A stretch of DNA of 64,000 nucleotides from Entoloma clypeatum. Its lineage: Eukaryota; Basidiomycota; Agaricomycetes; Agaricales; Entolomataceae. Positions 21,530 through 32,737 of this stretch are shown here, piece after piece. The notes below the pieces were generated by a model. That model made no database searches. It saw nothing but the letters and a program-made list of their open reading frames with translations, and was not told the DNA's origin. Position 1 is the stretch's first letter. The number at the start of each line of letters is the position of its first letter. The position numbers and the translations under genes were made by a program. Where the stretch lies: assembly GCA_963565915.1 (NCBI GenBank), contig OY751490.1, forward strand, positions 4,216,001 through 4,280,000, in the 5' to 3' direction.

Positions 21530-21631
21530 AGTTGCTAAATCTCGTTAGGTTCGCCCAGAGCGAAGAGAGCAACTACCAGACGAGTCAAGACGTCGCGCTT
21601 CTTTGAAGACTTCACTAGTAACCCATTTAGC

Positions 21632-22318
21632 ATGCTAGAAGCCCGATAGGAGGAGCTAAGTCCTCGAGACAGTATCGATTTTACACTCATCCAGCAGTAC
21701 ATCGAATCGGAGATCCATCACATCCTACAGCAGGTGCTTGACGAAGAACTAGACAACGACGAGCATCGCCCCCACGGCGAGATAGCAGAGAGCATCCATC
21801 TTGCTTGGCAACACCAGATTGCGCGTTACAATGCCCGACAGAACAAACTCGAAAGCTTTCGCGTTCAAGAAGGACCTCAGACAGGTCGGATCACAGAGAT
21901 CAGAGAGTTTATCGGTGTCCAGACAACCGTTATCAGAAGATTGATTAGGACGCTCACATCGAGACGTCCCAGAGCCACATCATCACGTCTTACTCGAAGC
22001 AGCAGATCTACGCCCACTTCACCACTGAAGAACAACAGACTGAGTACAACCGCTGGGCACGAAACGAGAGACTTGACCCCTTCTCAAGACCAACAGACGC
22101 GCAGGAACAGAGATTCCTTAGAGATTTACAGAGGAAATACTCTGAACGTTTTGCCACCGATTCCGCCGACGAGTCCCCTGACGAATTTACTTTTGACTCC
22201 GCGCAGTCAGATATCGAACAGACGCCTAGAACAGGGACTCATTTTCAATCCTTACCTGTATCCCGAACCCCATCTTCATCCCAACAACCCGACTCCTCTT
22301 CTCCTCTGCAGACTCTAA
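21632..22318 (+). pseudogene. Gypsy-1 N-terminal Gag frame, interrupted by TAG
   Basis: ATG 21632 is followed by TAG at codon 6 (21647), after which the frame is open to 22318. The relative Gypsy-2 has CAG at this codon but TGA at codon 5, where this copy has CGA, so the two copies were broken independently by C-to-T changes. The encoded region is helical and charged (IQQYIESEIHHILQQVLDEE, then HQIARYNARQNKLESFR). After about residue 100 the composition becomes less protein-like, while the -1 frame (IITSYSKQQIYAHFTTEEQQ and on) becomes acidic and regular and runs into the gag ATG at 22321. I infer an older single Gag of about 480 aa with a shared frameshift near 21940. Confidence 0.55.
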
Positions 22319-23149
22319 ACATGGCAGAAGCTCCGGCTGTACAAACAATGGATACATCCAAGATCATCAAGGATCCTGGGATGTTCAAGGACAGATACAC
22401 CTTTGACGAGTGGTGGAAAGCCACCAAACTATACATCAGGTTTCAAAAGAGCCTCACAGACGATCAGAAGATTCTTGCGGTGTTATCCCGCATGATGGAA
22501 GGGTCCGGCAGACACTGGGCCAGTAACAAGTTAGACGCTCTTGCCGTTGACAACGAGAACATCACCTGGCTAGGTTTTTCCGATGATATCGCCACACGAT
22601 TCTCCATCGCCAACAAGTCGGTCGCTGCCAAAGCGAGACTCGAAGTCCTGAAACAAGAGAAATGCACTGTTGATGAATTCTTGGATGAATTTGAAGAACT
22701 CTTGAAACTGTCAAACCTTGGTGAAGAAACTGGGAAATACATCCTAGAGAAGAACGTCAACCGCAGAATCTCTGAACAAGTGGCCAGCGATGGCAAGACG
22801 TACACCGATTACGCAAAGGAGATCCGAAACAAGGGACGACAGATGGAAGGACACGCACTGGTCATCCAAGGTGGCGGCGACATGCGCACCGGATCGGGTA
22901 CCACTTATGGTGGTCAGGGCAAAGCCATGGAGATTGACAAAGCAGGAGTAGCCCATTGCTACAACTGTCAGCGCTTCGGTCATCTGGCTAAAGACTGTAG
23001 CGCTCCAAAGAAGAAAGATGGTCGCAAGTGTTTCGACTGTGACCAAGAAGGCCATATCGCGCGCAACTGCCGCAAGCCAAAGAAGAACTCCGGAAGGGTT
23101 AGGAAGGTGTCCGAGGAAGATGCTGAGAATGATGAAACCACAATCTTAG

Positions 23150-23461
23150 TGTTGAAACTTTTCCCATCACGTAGATTAGATTAGATTAGATTACATCACG
23201 TGACCTTTACATATCTTCATTACATACTTGTTTGGTTGGTACAAACAGTAGTACGGTATATAAGACCAGGAAACTGTCAATATCAACAAGTTGTCTCTTG
23301 ACTCTTAACCAGCTCCATCGCTCTCACCAGCCTCAACCGCTCTTACCAGCCTTACCCCCCCTCCAAACCATGTAAGTGACTATAGCGGTATCGTAGAGTA
23401 CTTCCACTGTAGCCGTGTTGCTCAGTACACCTGCGGCTAGCGCCCAGGTGGAACTTCAACA
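23150..23461 (+). repeat. Copia-2 5' LTR
   Basis: 312 bp, TGTTGAAACT...ACTTCAACA. It holds four tandem GATTA units (about 23174-23193), an E-box within TCACGTGA (about 23197) and a TATATAAG box (about 23257). Confidence 0.95.
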
Positions 23462-23822
23462 GGTTATGGGCCCCGGATAGCAGAGGGACTTGGGAAACGC
23501 TGGCAACAGCGAGTACCTGCCCACTCTACCCTGGTTGGCAAAGAACCGATCGAAAGATCTAGGTTCTGAGTCTTACTTCTTCACATATGAACCTGGGAAC
23601 GTCATTACGACAAGTACCTGTCATGAGACGTCCCCAAGGGGATTGACCTAGTACACTCCATGTGGAAACGTTGATCGCACCTTATACGTTTCTGACATAT
23701 AAAGGGTTTTCCCGTGACCGCTATTCCTAAAGGGAATATGTCATAAGGAATCATTTAATTGTTTTCTTGAATCATATTCATAACACATCACTGATTGGGA
23801 ACCCTTTTTAGATTCATCTACA

Positions 23823-26800
23823 ATGTCTACCTCTCGTTCTGCCCTCGACATCATCACCCCCTTCGACGGTATCGACTACCAGAGCTGGGCCGAAAAAATG
23901 AAGTCTTACCTCCTCCATCAAGGAGTCTGGCGCATCGTCTCTGGCGACATCACCCGTCCTGTGATCGCTGACTTCACCACCACGGTCTCCACCCCTGGGG
24001 CCACTGCTGCTGCTCCCCCTGTGTTGACTACCACGGTCGACCAGCCCGGCTTCCGTAAGGAAGAAAAAGCCTGGGTCAGGGACGACGACGTAGCTCTCGG
24101 GGCAATACGTCTGAAGGTCTCTGAGGCGATCAGACGCCACATCAAGGACAGCACCTCGGCACTTGACGCGTGGAAGGCGCTAAAAGATAACTACTCCAAG
24201 GTATCCCCGGCTGTCATCTTCGGTGACTTCAAGGCCGCCGCCACCTACAAGCTCTCTGGACGCGACCCCGTGCCTGAAATTGAACGCCTGGGGTCTCTTT
24301 TCGCCCGGCTCGCCGATTCAAACTTTGATGTCCCTGATCTGATGCAAGCAATGATCCTGGCCAATGCAATTCCCGACGCCTGGTCGTCACTCTCCACCGC
24401 CCTTTTCCAGGTCTATGACGCCGACGATTTCACCTACAAGGCCGTCGCCGACAGCATCATATCGGAGTACAGGCGCAAGTATGCGATTGGGTCTACTCGG
24501 GCGTCCAACGAGCAGGCCCGGAAAATTTCCGGGACAAAACGCAAGGGGCAGGACCCCAAATGGGAAAAGCAGCAAAAGCCGAGTACCTCGCAGAACGATG
24601 CTGACGAGCAGCCTAACTCGACCGACCATAGTACCGCTTCTGAAAAGAAGAAGAGAAAAGGACGCTGGCGCAATCAGAAGAAAAGCGCCAACACTGCGGA
24701 CAACGCGTCCGAACATGTGGAGGAAACGGTTGAGTTTGTTGCTCCCGCCATCCACTTCCCTCCTCTCCCGCCACCATCCTTCACTACCGTCACCGGGCGC
24801 GGAAAAACGATGAGCACCGCCCAGCCAGACTCTCAGCGGATGCAGTCGCTCCTTCAGCGAATGAACCCGCCTCCATCCCAGTACACCGGGCTTCCTTCGG
24901 GCAAGCCGTCTGTGTGGAAGAAAAACGACCATGTTCGCAAACTCGCGCGCGGCATTGGTGCCCGCCCCTCAGGGTCAAACCTTCGCATTCTGGATACGAT
25001 TATCCCAGAAGAAGACGAAAGACCGTCCAAGCAGCGTCGAGTTACTCCGCCGCTGGACCAAACCCTTAGGATGATGGACATAGACCATCAAAGCGAGCGG
25101 ATGGGGCCGGACCAATTCGAAGATGGGCTCATTGAACTTGACGGTTCGTCAGCTTCCTCTCCTGAATCTGACCAATTAAGGAAAACTAATAACACCTCCT
25201 TGCAGACGTGTAAAATATTAGCTAGTACTAGTGCAGAATGTATGGATCATATTGACAACGATCTATATAAAAAATATACAAAGCACTTTGCGTCATGTAC
25301 ACACTGTAAGGAGAAAGAACGTGCACAGTGGATCTTAGACTCCGGTGCCTCGTTACACTTTACCCATGAGTTCAAGGACTTCGCGTACTACAGGCCTCTT
25401 AAGGCTAAGCGATTTGTCCAAACAGCTGAAAAGGGAAAGAAACTGGAAATTCTCGGAGTTGGGGCCGTTCCAGTACGGCATACCCTAAATGGGGAAGTAA
25501 AAACCCACCTTCTCCGACCTGTATTCTACATTCCGGACATGGACACACGCCTATTGTCCCTAGGCGTCTTCCTTAATCACGGTTACAAAGTAGACGGAAT
25601 GCGTGGAGAAATCAACATCTCCAAAGGACAGAACAAAATACAGTTCTCGCCTCACATTCTCGGACAAACCATTTATTGGTTAGACACTGAAATACGCTAT
25701 GACCAAATCCACGCGATCTCTAGCGAAATCACTGTCGAAACCTGGCATAAACGCCTTGGCCACCCAAATGACCAAGCGCTCAATAAGATTCCCACTAGTA
25801 CCAAAGGAGTACCCAAAACGTTAGTACGTGAGAAATCACAGGAAAGCTGCACGGGGTGTCTAAAAGGGAAAATGCCAAATCAATCTTATCCTAACTCGAT
25901 GACAAGGGCTGTCAAACCCTTTGATTTGATCCATTCGGATTTGAAGCAGATATCCACGGCATCGTACCATAAGTACAAATATTTCCTTACCTTTTTGGAC
26001 GATTTTTCATCCCACATCTGGGTCGTCTTGCTTAGGAAGAAGTCAGGCGCCATCACGGCGCTGAAACAATTCCTTGCGATGATCCAGAATCAATTTGCTG
26101 CTACCCCTAAAAAGTGGCGGGTTGATGGAGGTGGAGAATTTGACGAATACAAGGATGTACTTGCCGATCATGGAATTCTGATCGATGTCACGCTCCCATA
26201 TCAGCACCAGCAGAATGGTAGAGCAGAAAGGATCAATCGAACACTATGGGAAAAATCTCAGGCATTGCGCTTCGATGCATGCTTACCGCCCATGTGGTGG
26301 GAATTCTGTTTGGAACACGCAGCATTTCTCTACAACAGAACCCCCATGCAGCGTCTTGAATGGAAAACCCCTTACTTCAGGGTGACCAATGAGATCCCCG
26401 ACATGTCTAGTGTCAGAGTATTCGGATGTCAGGCATATGTATATATCCCAAAGGAGAAACGTAGGAACTCCCTGGAATCAAGATCCCGATTGATGATTTA
26501 TCTCGGATCGAAACCAGGGGTCAAAGGATACCGCTTCATGGATCCTGAGACCAACACGATTTTCATGGGCGGGAAAGCTATCTTTGATGAAAGCAAGTAC
26601 CCTAGATGCCACATTGACCCGTTGCCAGAAAACCACCCAGAAATGGAAAACCCAGAGCCGGCTGATGAGTTTGAGGATCTCATTCCCGGCAGCAATGATG
26701 ACGATAGTCACAACGAAACACCTCATATCCCAGTTCCCATTGAACAGGATCAACCTGAATCAGACAACGAACTGCCTGCCAGTGAGCCCGATGACGAACC

Positions 26801-28550
26801 GCGAGTACCCACTCCGGAACCCGAGCAAGTACCAGATCGACCGATCAGGGAACGACGAGTTCGGAAGATGCCAGGAAGCATCTATGGGGAAGACACTCCA
26901 GCATCTGATCTTGAAAAATTAGATCGAAGACGGAGATTGGGCGGTCAAACGGCATGGATGAATGACCTCCTGATGGAGGCAATATCAGTCCAAGTTGGCA
27001 TCGTTGAAATGTCCCATAAAGACATATACCCTCTTCCAAATAAAGAAGACTGGTATGCGGCTGAACGTAAAGAGCTAGACATGCTCAAACGCCGCGGGGT
27101 GATCACGGAGCTAGTACCCCTGCCTGCAGGGAGGAAAGCTCTAAGGAACAAATGGGTTTACAACGAAAAGTCCGACGGGCGTCTGAAAGCGCGCCTCGTC
27201 GCAAAAGGCTTCTCACAGGTAGAAGGGATCGACTTTGATCAGATCTTCTCACCAGTCGTAAGATATGAAACCGTCCGATTAATACTGGCATTGACAGCCC
27301 TTGAAGGGTGGTTCATGACTCTTTTGGACGTCTCATCAGCCTTCCTCTATGGAACGCTCCGTGAAGTCATTTACATGCGACAACCTGAGGGCTACATAGT
27401 AAAAGGGAAAGAACACCTCGTGTACCAACTATTCAAAGCTCTATATGGACTTAAGCAGGCCGCATTAGCCTGGTGGAGGGAACTTGATTCCTCCATGAAA
27501 AAGCTCGGCTTTGTCCGGCTTCACTCCGATGCGGGAGTGTTCATTCACAAAAGTACCAACGGGGAAATTGTAATTGCCGTCATCTATGTCGACGACTCTG
27601 CTTTTCTCGGCACAAACCGGGAATATACGCTAGAAAAGAAGAAGGCCTTCATGACAACATGGGAATGCAGGGACCTAGGTCACCTAGTGCCCGATGGGGA
27701 ACCAAAGGAATTTCTCTCAATCCAAATAAGGCAACGTGGGAAGAGGATCTTCATTGATCAAGTACCTTACCTTGAGAAAATTCTGGCACGCATGGGGATG
27801 AGCGAATCTAACGCCACCCATACCCCACTCCCTACGGGCTACAAACCCATGGCGTCTGAAGATGAACCCAATGCGGAACTCCGATCCAAGTACCAATCCG
27901 TCATCGGATCACTCCTATATCTGATGATTGGAACGAGGCCTGACATCTGCTTTGCTGTAATCAAAATGTCCCAATTTTCCGCAAATCCCACGAAACGCCA
28001 TTTAGAGGTGGCTAGGGATATTTGCAGATATTTAAAAGCAACAAAAAATTACGCAATAATGTATGATGGGGACTCAGGGAAAGGGATCTATGCATTCACA
28101 GACTCCGACTGGGCGTCAGATGAGAACACGAGGAGGTCTACCACCGGCTTCTTCATATCACTGGCGTCTGGAGCAATAACATGGGTATCATCGGCGCAAA
28201 AAACCATCGCCCTCTCTTCTACAGAAGCAGAATATATGGCGCTATCAGATTGCAGTCGCGCAGTGACATGGCTGAGAAGCATGCTTGCCGAACTTGGAAT
28301 GCAGATCGGATCAGTACCGATCTATGGAGATAACAACGGCTCCGTCTTTATCGCATCCAACCCTGTGACTGAGAAGCGATCCAAGCACATTGACGTGCGA
28401 TTCCACTTCGTCAGAGAAAAAGTCTCCGAAGGAATAATTACAGTCGAATTCATTGAAGGAGTGAACAACCCCGCAGACCTTTTAACTAAGAATCTGGGAA
28501 AAATCCTCTTTTCCAAGTTTATCCCGTACTTCGGATTGATAAAAAACTAG
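23823..28550 (+). CDS. gag-pol: Copia-2 Gag-Pol polyprotein, intact (1575 aa)
   Basis: Single ORF from ATG 23823 (MSTSRSALD). The first 220 residues are a copia-type gag domain (VWRIVSGDITRP, ALDAWKALKDNYSK, MILANAIPDAWSSL). A Lys/Arg-rich linker (KKKRKGRWRNQKK) stands where a zinc knuckle would be, and a CTHC pair precedes the protease. Then come aspartic protease (WILDSGASLHFT), integrase zinc finger (WHKRLGHP, CTGCLKGK), integrase core (IHSDLKQI, VDGGGEF, NGRAERINRT), RT (LVAKGFSQVEGIDFD, LYGLKQAALAWW, YVDDSAF) and RNase H (DSDWASDENTRRSTTGFF, STEAEYMALSD, YGDNNGS). No stops, frameshifts or missing motifs were seen. Confidence 0.95.
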   Translation: MSTSRSALDIITPFDGIDYQSWAEKMKSYLLHQGVWRIVSGDITRPVIADFTTTVSTPGATAAAPPVLTTTVDQPGFRKEEKAWVRDDDVALGAIRLKVSEAIRRHIKDSTSALDAWKALKDNYSKVSPAVIFGDFKAAATYKLSGRDPVPEIERLGSLFARLADSNFDVPDLMQAMILANAIPDAWSSLSTALFQVYDADDFTYKAVADSIISEYRRKYAIGSTRASNEQARKISGTKRKGQDPKWEKQQKPSTSQNDADEQPNSTDHSTASEKKKRKGRWRNQKKSANTADNASEHVEETVEFVAPAIHFPPLPPPSFTTVTGRGKTMSTAQPDSQRMQSLLQRMNPPPSQYTGLPSGKPSVWKKNDHVRKLARGIGARPSGSNLRILDTIIPEEDERPSKQRRVTPPLDQTLRMMDIDHQSERMGPDQFEDGLIELDGSSASSPESDQLRKTNNTSLQTCKILASTSAECMDHIDNDLYKKYTKHFASCTHCKEKERAQWILDSGASLHFTHEFKDFAYYRPLKAKRFVQTAEKGKKLEILGVGAVPVRHTLNGEVKTHLLRPVFYIPDMDTRLLSLGVFLNHGYKVDGMRGEINISKGQNKIQFSPHILGQTIYWLDTEIRYDQIHAISSEITVETWHKRLGHPNDQALNKIPTSTKGVPKTLVREKSQESCTGCLKGKMPNQSYPNSMTRAVKPFDLIHSDLKQISTASYHKYKYFLTFLDDFSSHIWVVLLRKKSGAITALKQFLAMIQNQFAATPKKWRVDGGGEFDEYKDVLADHGILIDVTLPYQHQQNGRAERINRTLWEKSQALRFDACLPPMWWEFCLEHAAFLYNRTPMQRLEWKTPYFRVTNEIPDMSSVRVFGCQAYVYIPKEKRRNSLESRSRLMIYLGSKPGVKGYRFMDPETNTIFMGGKAIFDESKYPRCHIDPLPENHPEMENPEPADEFEDLIPGSNDDDSHNETPHIPVPIEQDQPESDNELPASEPDDEPRVPTPEPEQVPDRPIRERRVRKMPGSIYGEDTPASDLEKLDRRRRLGGQTAWMNDLLMEAISVQVGIVEMSHKDIYPLPNKEDWYAAERKELDMLKRRGVITELVPLPAGRKALRNKWVYNEKSDGRLKARLVAKGFSQVEGIDFDQIFSPVVRYETVRLILALTALEGWFMTLLDVSSAFLYGTLREVIYMRQPEGYIVKGKEHLVYQLFKALYGLKQAALAWWRELDSSMKKLGFVRLHSDAGVFIHKSTNGEIVIAVIYVDDSAFLGTNREYTLEKKKAFMTTWECRDLGHLVPDGEPKEFLSIQIRQRGKRIFIDQVPYLEKILARMGMSESNATHTPLPTGYKPMASEDEPNAELRSKYQSVIGSLLYLMIGTRPDICFAVIKMSQFSANPTKRHLEVARDICRYLKATKNYAIMYDGDSGKGIYAFTDSDWASDENTRRSTTGFFISLASGAITWVSSAQKTIALSSTEAEYMALSDCSRAVTWLRSMLAELGMQIGSVPIYGDNNGSVFIASNPVTEKRSKHIDVRFHFVREKVSEGIITVEFIEGVNNPADLLTKNLGKILFSKFIPYFGLIKN

Positions 28551-28627
28551 GCGAAACAGAGTACCTATATATATATATGTGGGAAAAAGTAAGATGTATT
28601 TAGAAGTATGTACTAAATATGGGGGGG

Positions 28628-28939
28628 TGTTGAAACTTTTCCCATCACGTAGATTAGATTAGATTAGATTACATCACGTGACCTTTACATATCTTCATTA
28701 CATACTTGTTTGGTTGGTACAAACAGTAGTACGGTATATAAGACCAGGAAACTGTCAATATCAACAAGTTGTCTCTTGACTCTTAACCAGCTCCATCGCT
28801 CTCACCAGCCTCAACCGCTCTTACCAGCCTTACCCCCCCTCCAAACCATGTAAGTGACTATAGCGGTATCGTAGAGTACTTCCACTGTAGCCGTGTTGCT
28901 CAGTACACCTGCGGCTAGCGCCCAGGTGGAACTTCAACA
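28628..28939 (+). repeat. Copia-2 3' LTR
   Basis: 312 bp with no difference from the 5' LTR that I could find by eye. A TA repeat (28566-28578) and a GGGGGGG tract lie just upstream. Confidence 0.95.
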
Positions 28940-28993
28940 CTTAGAAGCCGACGAGAAGGATTTTCCCGAAGGGTCCGATTAAACGACGCTAAG

Positions 28994-31900
28994 TTGCGAC
29001 CCTTATCTATTAAACGGACTTGCTTGCCTTGTATGACTGCAGACAATAGAACCTATGTCATCCCTGCCAAGCGAGCCGCTGCGTCGACTAAGATTGTGAA
29101 GGGAGATAAACCTCCGAAAAGACGAGAAATCAGGCTGTTAGCGCAGCTCAAAACACGACGAGGACCAAAGGTTATCCGACCTGAGGTTGACAGCGGATGT
29201 GAACGCACATGCATTCATCCCAGAATAGTACGCGAACAGAACCTCCCCACGCGAGGAATACCACCCATAGCAATTCTAAATGCGGATGGATCACCAAATT
29301 GACAACAGAAAGCGAGCCAACTTGCCGAAGTCAAACTGGATTTGGGAGCACATCAGGAAACCATGGAAGCAATGGTACTGGACATTGGGAGGACGGACAT
29401 GCTCTTGGGACATGACTGGTTGGTACACCACAACCCCACAATCAATTGGACAACCGGCGCGGTAACATTTAACTGGTGCCCAACAACATGTCGAACCAAA
29501 CACTTGGATTTTAGGATTAACCTTAATGGTCGCAAACACCAGGTTCGCATGGTTGAGGTGCGCGACTAAGATGCACCCAAAAAGTCGGATCAAAAATGAA
29601 AGCCTGGAGACCCTATTTTGGAAGCTGTCACTCCCACACCACCTCCCACAACCAAATGACCCTCATATGTTGAACGATTTGCTCATCTTTTCAAGAAAGA
29701 GAACTTTGACAAGATCCCAAAGGAGAGGGAATGGGACCATGGTATCGAACTTACACCGGACGCACCAAAGGAACTAGGGGGAAATACATATCCTATGACG
29801 CAAAAGGAACAAGAAGAATTGGACGCATTCATTGACGAGGGTCTAGCAACAGGAAAGATCCGCCCGTCCAAATCCCCTTATGCCTCCCCTTGCTTCTTCA
29901 TCAACAAAAAGGATGGCTCCAAACGATTGGTACAAGATTACTGCATGGTCAATAAATTCACGGTCAAAGACAAGTTCCCACCCCACGAATATCCGATCTC
30001 TTGGACGTACTGAAAGATGCGGTCTACTTCAATAAAATGGACATCATGTGGGGCTATAACAACGTCCGGATTAAGGAGGGCGATGAATGGAAAGCTGCCT
30101 TCCTCACCAGTTGAGGATTGTTTGAACCATTGGTCATGTTTTTCGGTCTTTGCAATTCCCCGGGAACGTTCTCTCGAATGATGGCTAGTCTATTCCGGGA
30201 CCAGATCCGGCGACGTATCTGCGTGATCTACATGGATGACATCATGGTTATCGGTAAAACCAAGGAAGAACTCGCGCGAAACACTGAAGAAATCCTACAG
30301 ATCCTATCGGACAATGATTTGTTCCTAAAGGAGAAGAAGTGTTTATGGGAAGTAACAAAATGTCCTATATTGGGATATGTGGTTGGTGAGGGACGTGTTG
30401 AGATGGAAACTGAGAAGGTGGATACAATTCGAAACTGGCGAGCACCCACATCAAAAAAGGAAGTTCAGAAGTTCCTTGGATTTGCTAACTTCTATCGACG
30501 ATTTATTGAAGGGTACTCAAACATCGCAAAGCCTCTCACCGCGCTCACAGGCGGTATGGCATTTACTTGGGGACCAACAGAGCAGCAAGCTTTTGAAGGT
30601 CTCATATGGGCAATTACATCGGCACTGGTCTTGGCATTACCAAAACCAGAGGGACAGTTCAGGGTTGAAACCAATGCATCGGGCTATGCAATTGGAGCAG
30701 TACTCTCTCAGAAGCAAGACGACAAATGGCACCCCATCGCGTTCTTGTCGTGGACCATGTCCGTGGCCGAACAGAATTATGAGATATACGACAAGGAACT
30801 TCTGGCAGTTGTGGAAGCATTGAAAGATTGGAGACACTATTTGCTCGAAGCCAGGGAATGTTTTGAAATCTTGACCGATCACAAGAACCTGGAATATTTC
30901 CGTCGTCCTCAGGACCTGAATCAACAACAGCGACACTGGAAAATAAAGTTACAAGACTATGACTTCGAATTACGGCATGTGCCCGGCAAGACCAATCCTG
31001 TCACGCTTACCCTGGTATGAAGTGGAACTCGAACCACAGGACAGTGACCAAATGCTCAAGGAGGGACTATTCTTGAAACAGTTGGAATCAGAAGATGTGG
31101 TACAAATGGAGATGTTCACGGAGGAACAATTCTTTGAAGGGGGTGAAACATCTGATTCCATCAAAATTGGAAACGTCACGACCATTGAAAATCCGTGGAT
31201 TGCACGCATCAAGGGTTCAAACCGCATGGAGACAGAAGTAGCCCAGGGTCTAAAGAAGAATCCTCATTGGTATCAACAGGAAAACGGCATCACATATGCA
31301 GGCGAACGAGTCTATGTCCGCCAGATCCACAATTACGACAAGAATTGATGTTTGAATCACACGATGCACCAGTGGCTGGACATCCAGGACAGTACCGGAC
31401 ACATGAACTCCTCACTCGCACCTACTGGTGGCCTACCATACTGCATGATGTGAAGAAGTACGTGAAGGGTTGCGACACTTGTCAATGCAACAAGATTAAC
31501 CGACAAAAGCGACATGCTCCGCTACATCCCCATGCAGCACCAAGTCACCCATGGGAAGACATAGGAATCGACGTCGTGGGACCGATACCAGAATCTGATG
31601 GAAAAAACGCAATTCTTGTCATCACGGATAGACATTCAAAGATGCTTCACCTCATTCCGACAACCGTGGAACTATCGGCTGAAGGATTAGCCAAGATCTA
31701 TCGGGATCAGATATGGAAGCTTCATGGGATCCCCAAGAAGATCATCAGCGATAGGGGACCACAGTTCGCTGCGAAGTTCATGGAGATACTCTGCCGCATG
31801 TTAGGGATCAAGAGGAACCTGTCCACCGCATACCACCCACAGACTGATGGACAGGCCGAGCAATCGCATCAGGAAACAGAAGCATTCTTACGAAACTTTG

Positions 31901-32615
31901 TCAACCATCTACAGGATGATTGGGCGGAATGGATCGCAATCGCAGAGTTCCAGTACAATGACAAAGAACACCAGGCAACGAAGCACACCGCATTCTATCT
32001 CAACTACGGTTTACATCCGTGGAAGGGAGAACTCATGTTAGAAGATACCAATCCGGCTGCCAACGACTTCTTGAAAAACTCAAACAGGCACGAGAAGAAG
32101 CCAATGCTGCGCTGAAACAAGCACAGGATCAGATGAAGAAGACAGTTGACACACGGCGAAGTCCGTCTCGGGACTACCGCATCGGAGACAAGGTGTGGCT
32201 GGAAGGGACTAACATCAGGACCGATCGACCCTCAAAGAAACTTGATGCACTCCGACATGGACCATTCAAAGTCCTAGAGAAGAAAGGAGCTAGCGCGTAC
32301 CTTCTTGATCTTCCGAAAACTTGGAAGATGATTCACCCTGTGTTCAACGAGACCCTGTTGTCACCATATGAAACTCCGAAGTACGCCATCCAGAAAAAGA
32401 AACCAGCCCCTGATCCGATCATCGTTGAAGGACGAGAAGAGTACCATGTGTCTACGATCCTGGACTCTCAAAAGTTCCGCGGAAAGATCCAGTACCTCGT
32501 CCAGTGGGAAGGATATGGCCCAGAAGAGAACACATGGGAACCTCGAGCTAATGTTCAGAACGCTCAAGATTTGATCCATGATTTCCATCGGCAGAACCCG
32601 TCATGTCCACGATAA
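28994..32615 (+). pseudogene. pol: Gypsy-1 Pol (protease, RT, RNase H, integrase, chromodomain), broken
   Basis: Retropepsin part: VDSGCERTCIHP and MLLGHDWLVHHNP. RT: YASPCFFINKKDGSKRLVQDY, MFFGLCNSPGTFSRMMA and VIYMDDIMVIG. RNase H: YEIYDKELLAVVEAL and [11 protein letters not shown]. Integrase zinc finger and core: WWPTILHDVKKYVKGCDTC, DVVGPIP, SDRGPQF and AYHPQTDGQAE. C-terminal chromodomain: YHVSTILDSQKFRGKIQY and LVQWEGYGPEENTWEP. Breaks: TGA 29300 (Arg in Gypsy-2), TAA 29567, TGA 29597 (Trp), TGA 29657 (Arg), TGA near 30113, and frameshifts near 29985, 31000 and 32080. The element belongs to the chromovirus branch. Confidence 0.9.
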
Positions 32616-32737
32616 AAGACACCCGTTGAAATCAGCAACAGCATCGACCTCATCAGTCAAAAACCCACCGAGTTCTCCGCTCCATCTTCAATATAGCTAC
32701 TCCATTCTTCCTCTATCTCTCCAACATCCTCCGCACC

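Larger units (their letters stand above)
23150..28939 (+). mobile_element. Copia-2: intact, young Ty1/copia element nested in Gypsy-1
   Basis: 312-bp LTRs at 23150-23461 and 28628-28939 appear identical, and the target duplication CTTAG is exact (23145-23149, 28940-28944). The primer-binding site GGTTATGGGCCCCGG follows the 5' LTR, and a run of seven G (28621-28627) precedes the 3' LTR as polypurine tract. One uninterrupted 1575-codon ORF encodes all domains. By LTR identity it is the youngest insertion in the window and possibly autonomous. Confidence 0.95.
22321..28982 (+). pseudogene. gag: Gypsy-1 Gag, interrupted by Copia-2 insertion
   Basis: The gag frame runs 22321-23149, is interrupted by Copia-2, and continues at 28945-28982 after one TSD copy is dropped, giving 288 codons, the same length as the Gypsy-2 copy. 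The N-terminal part matches retrotransposon gag (FDEWWKATKLYIRFQ, SRMMEGSGRHWASNKLD, FSIANKSVAAKARLEVLKQE). Two CCHC zinc knuckles follow: CYNCQRFGHLAKDC and CFDCDQEGHIARNC. Before the Copia-2 insertion this frame was intact. Pol lies in the -1 frame and overlaps the gag end; a GATTTTCCC stretch at the overlap, kept in Gypsy-2, is a candidate shift site. Confidence 0.88.

Noticed and set aside
23462..23822. A ~60-codon frame in the Copia-2/3 leader (NSEYLPTLPWLAKN...)
   Set aside because: It has no ATG, is preceded by TAG, and a one-base indel breaks it differently in Copia-2 and Copia-3, so it is unlikely to be coding.
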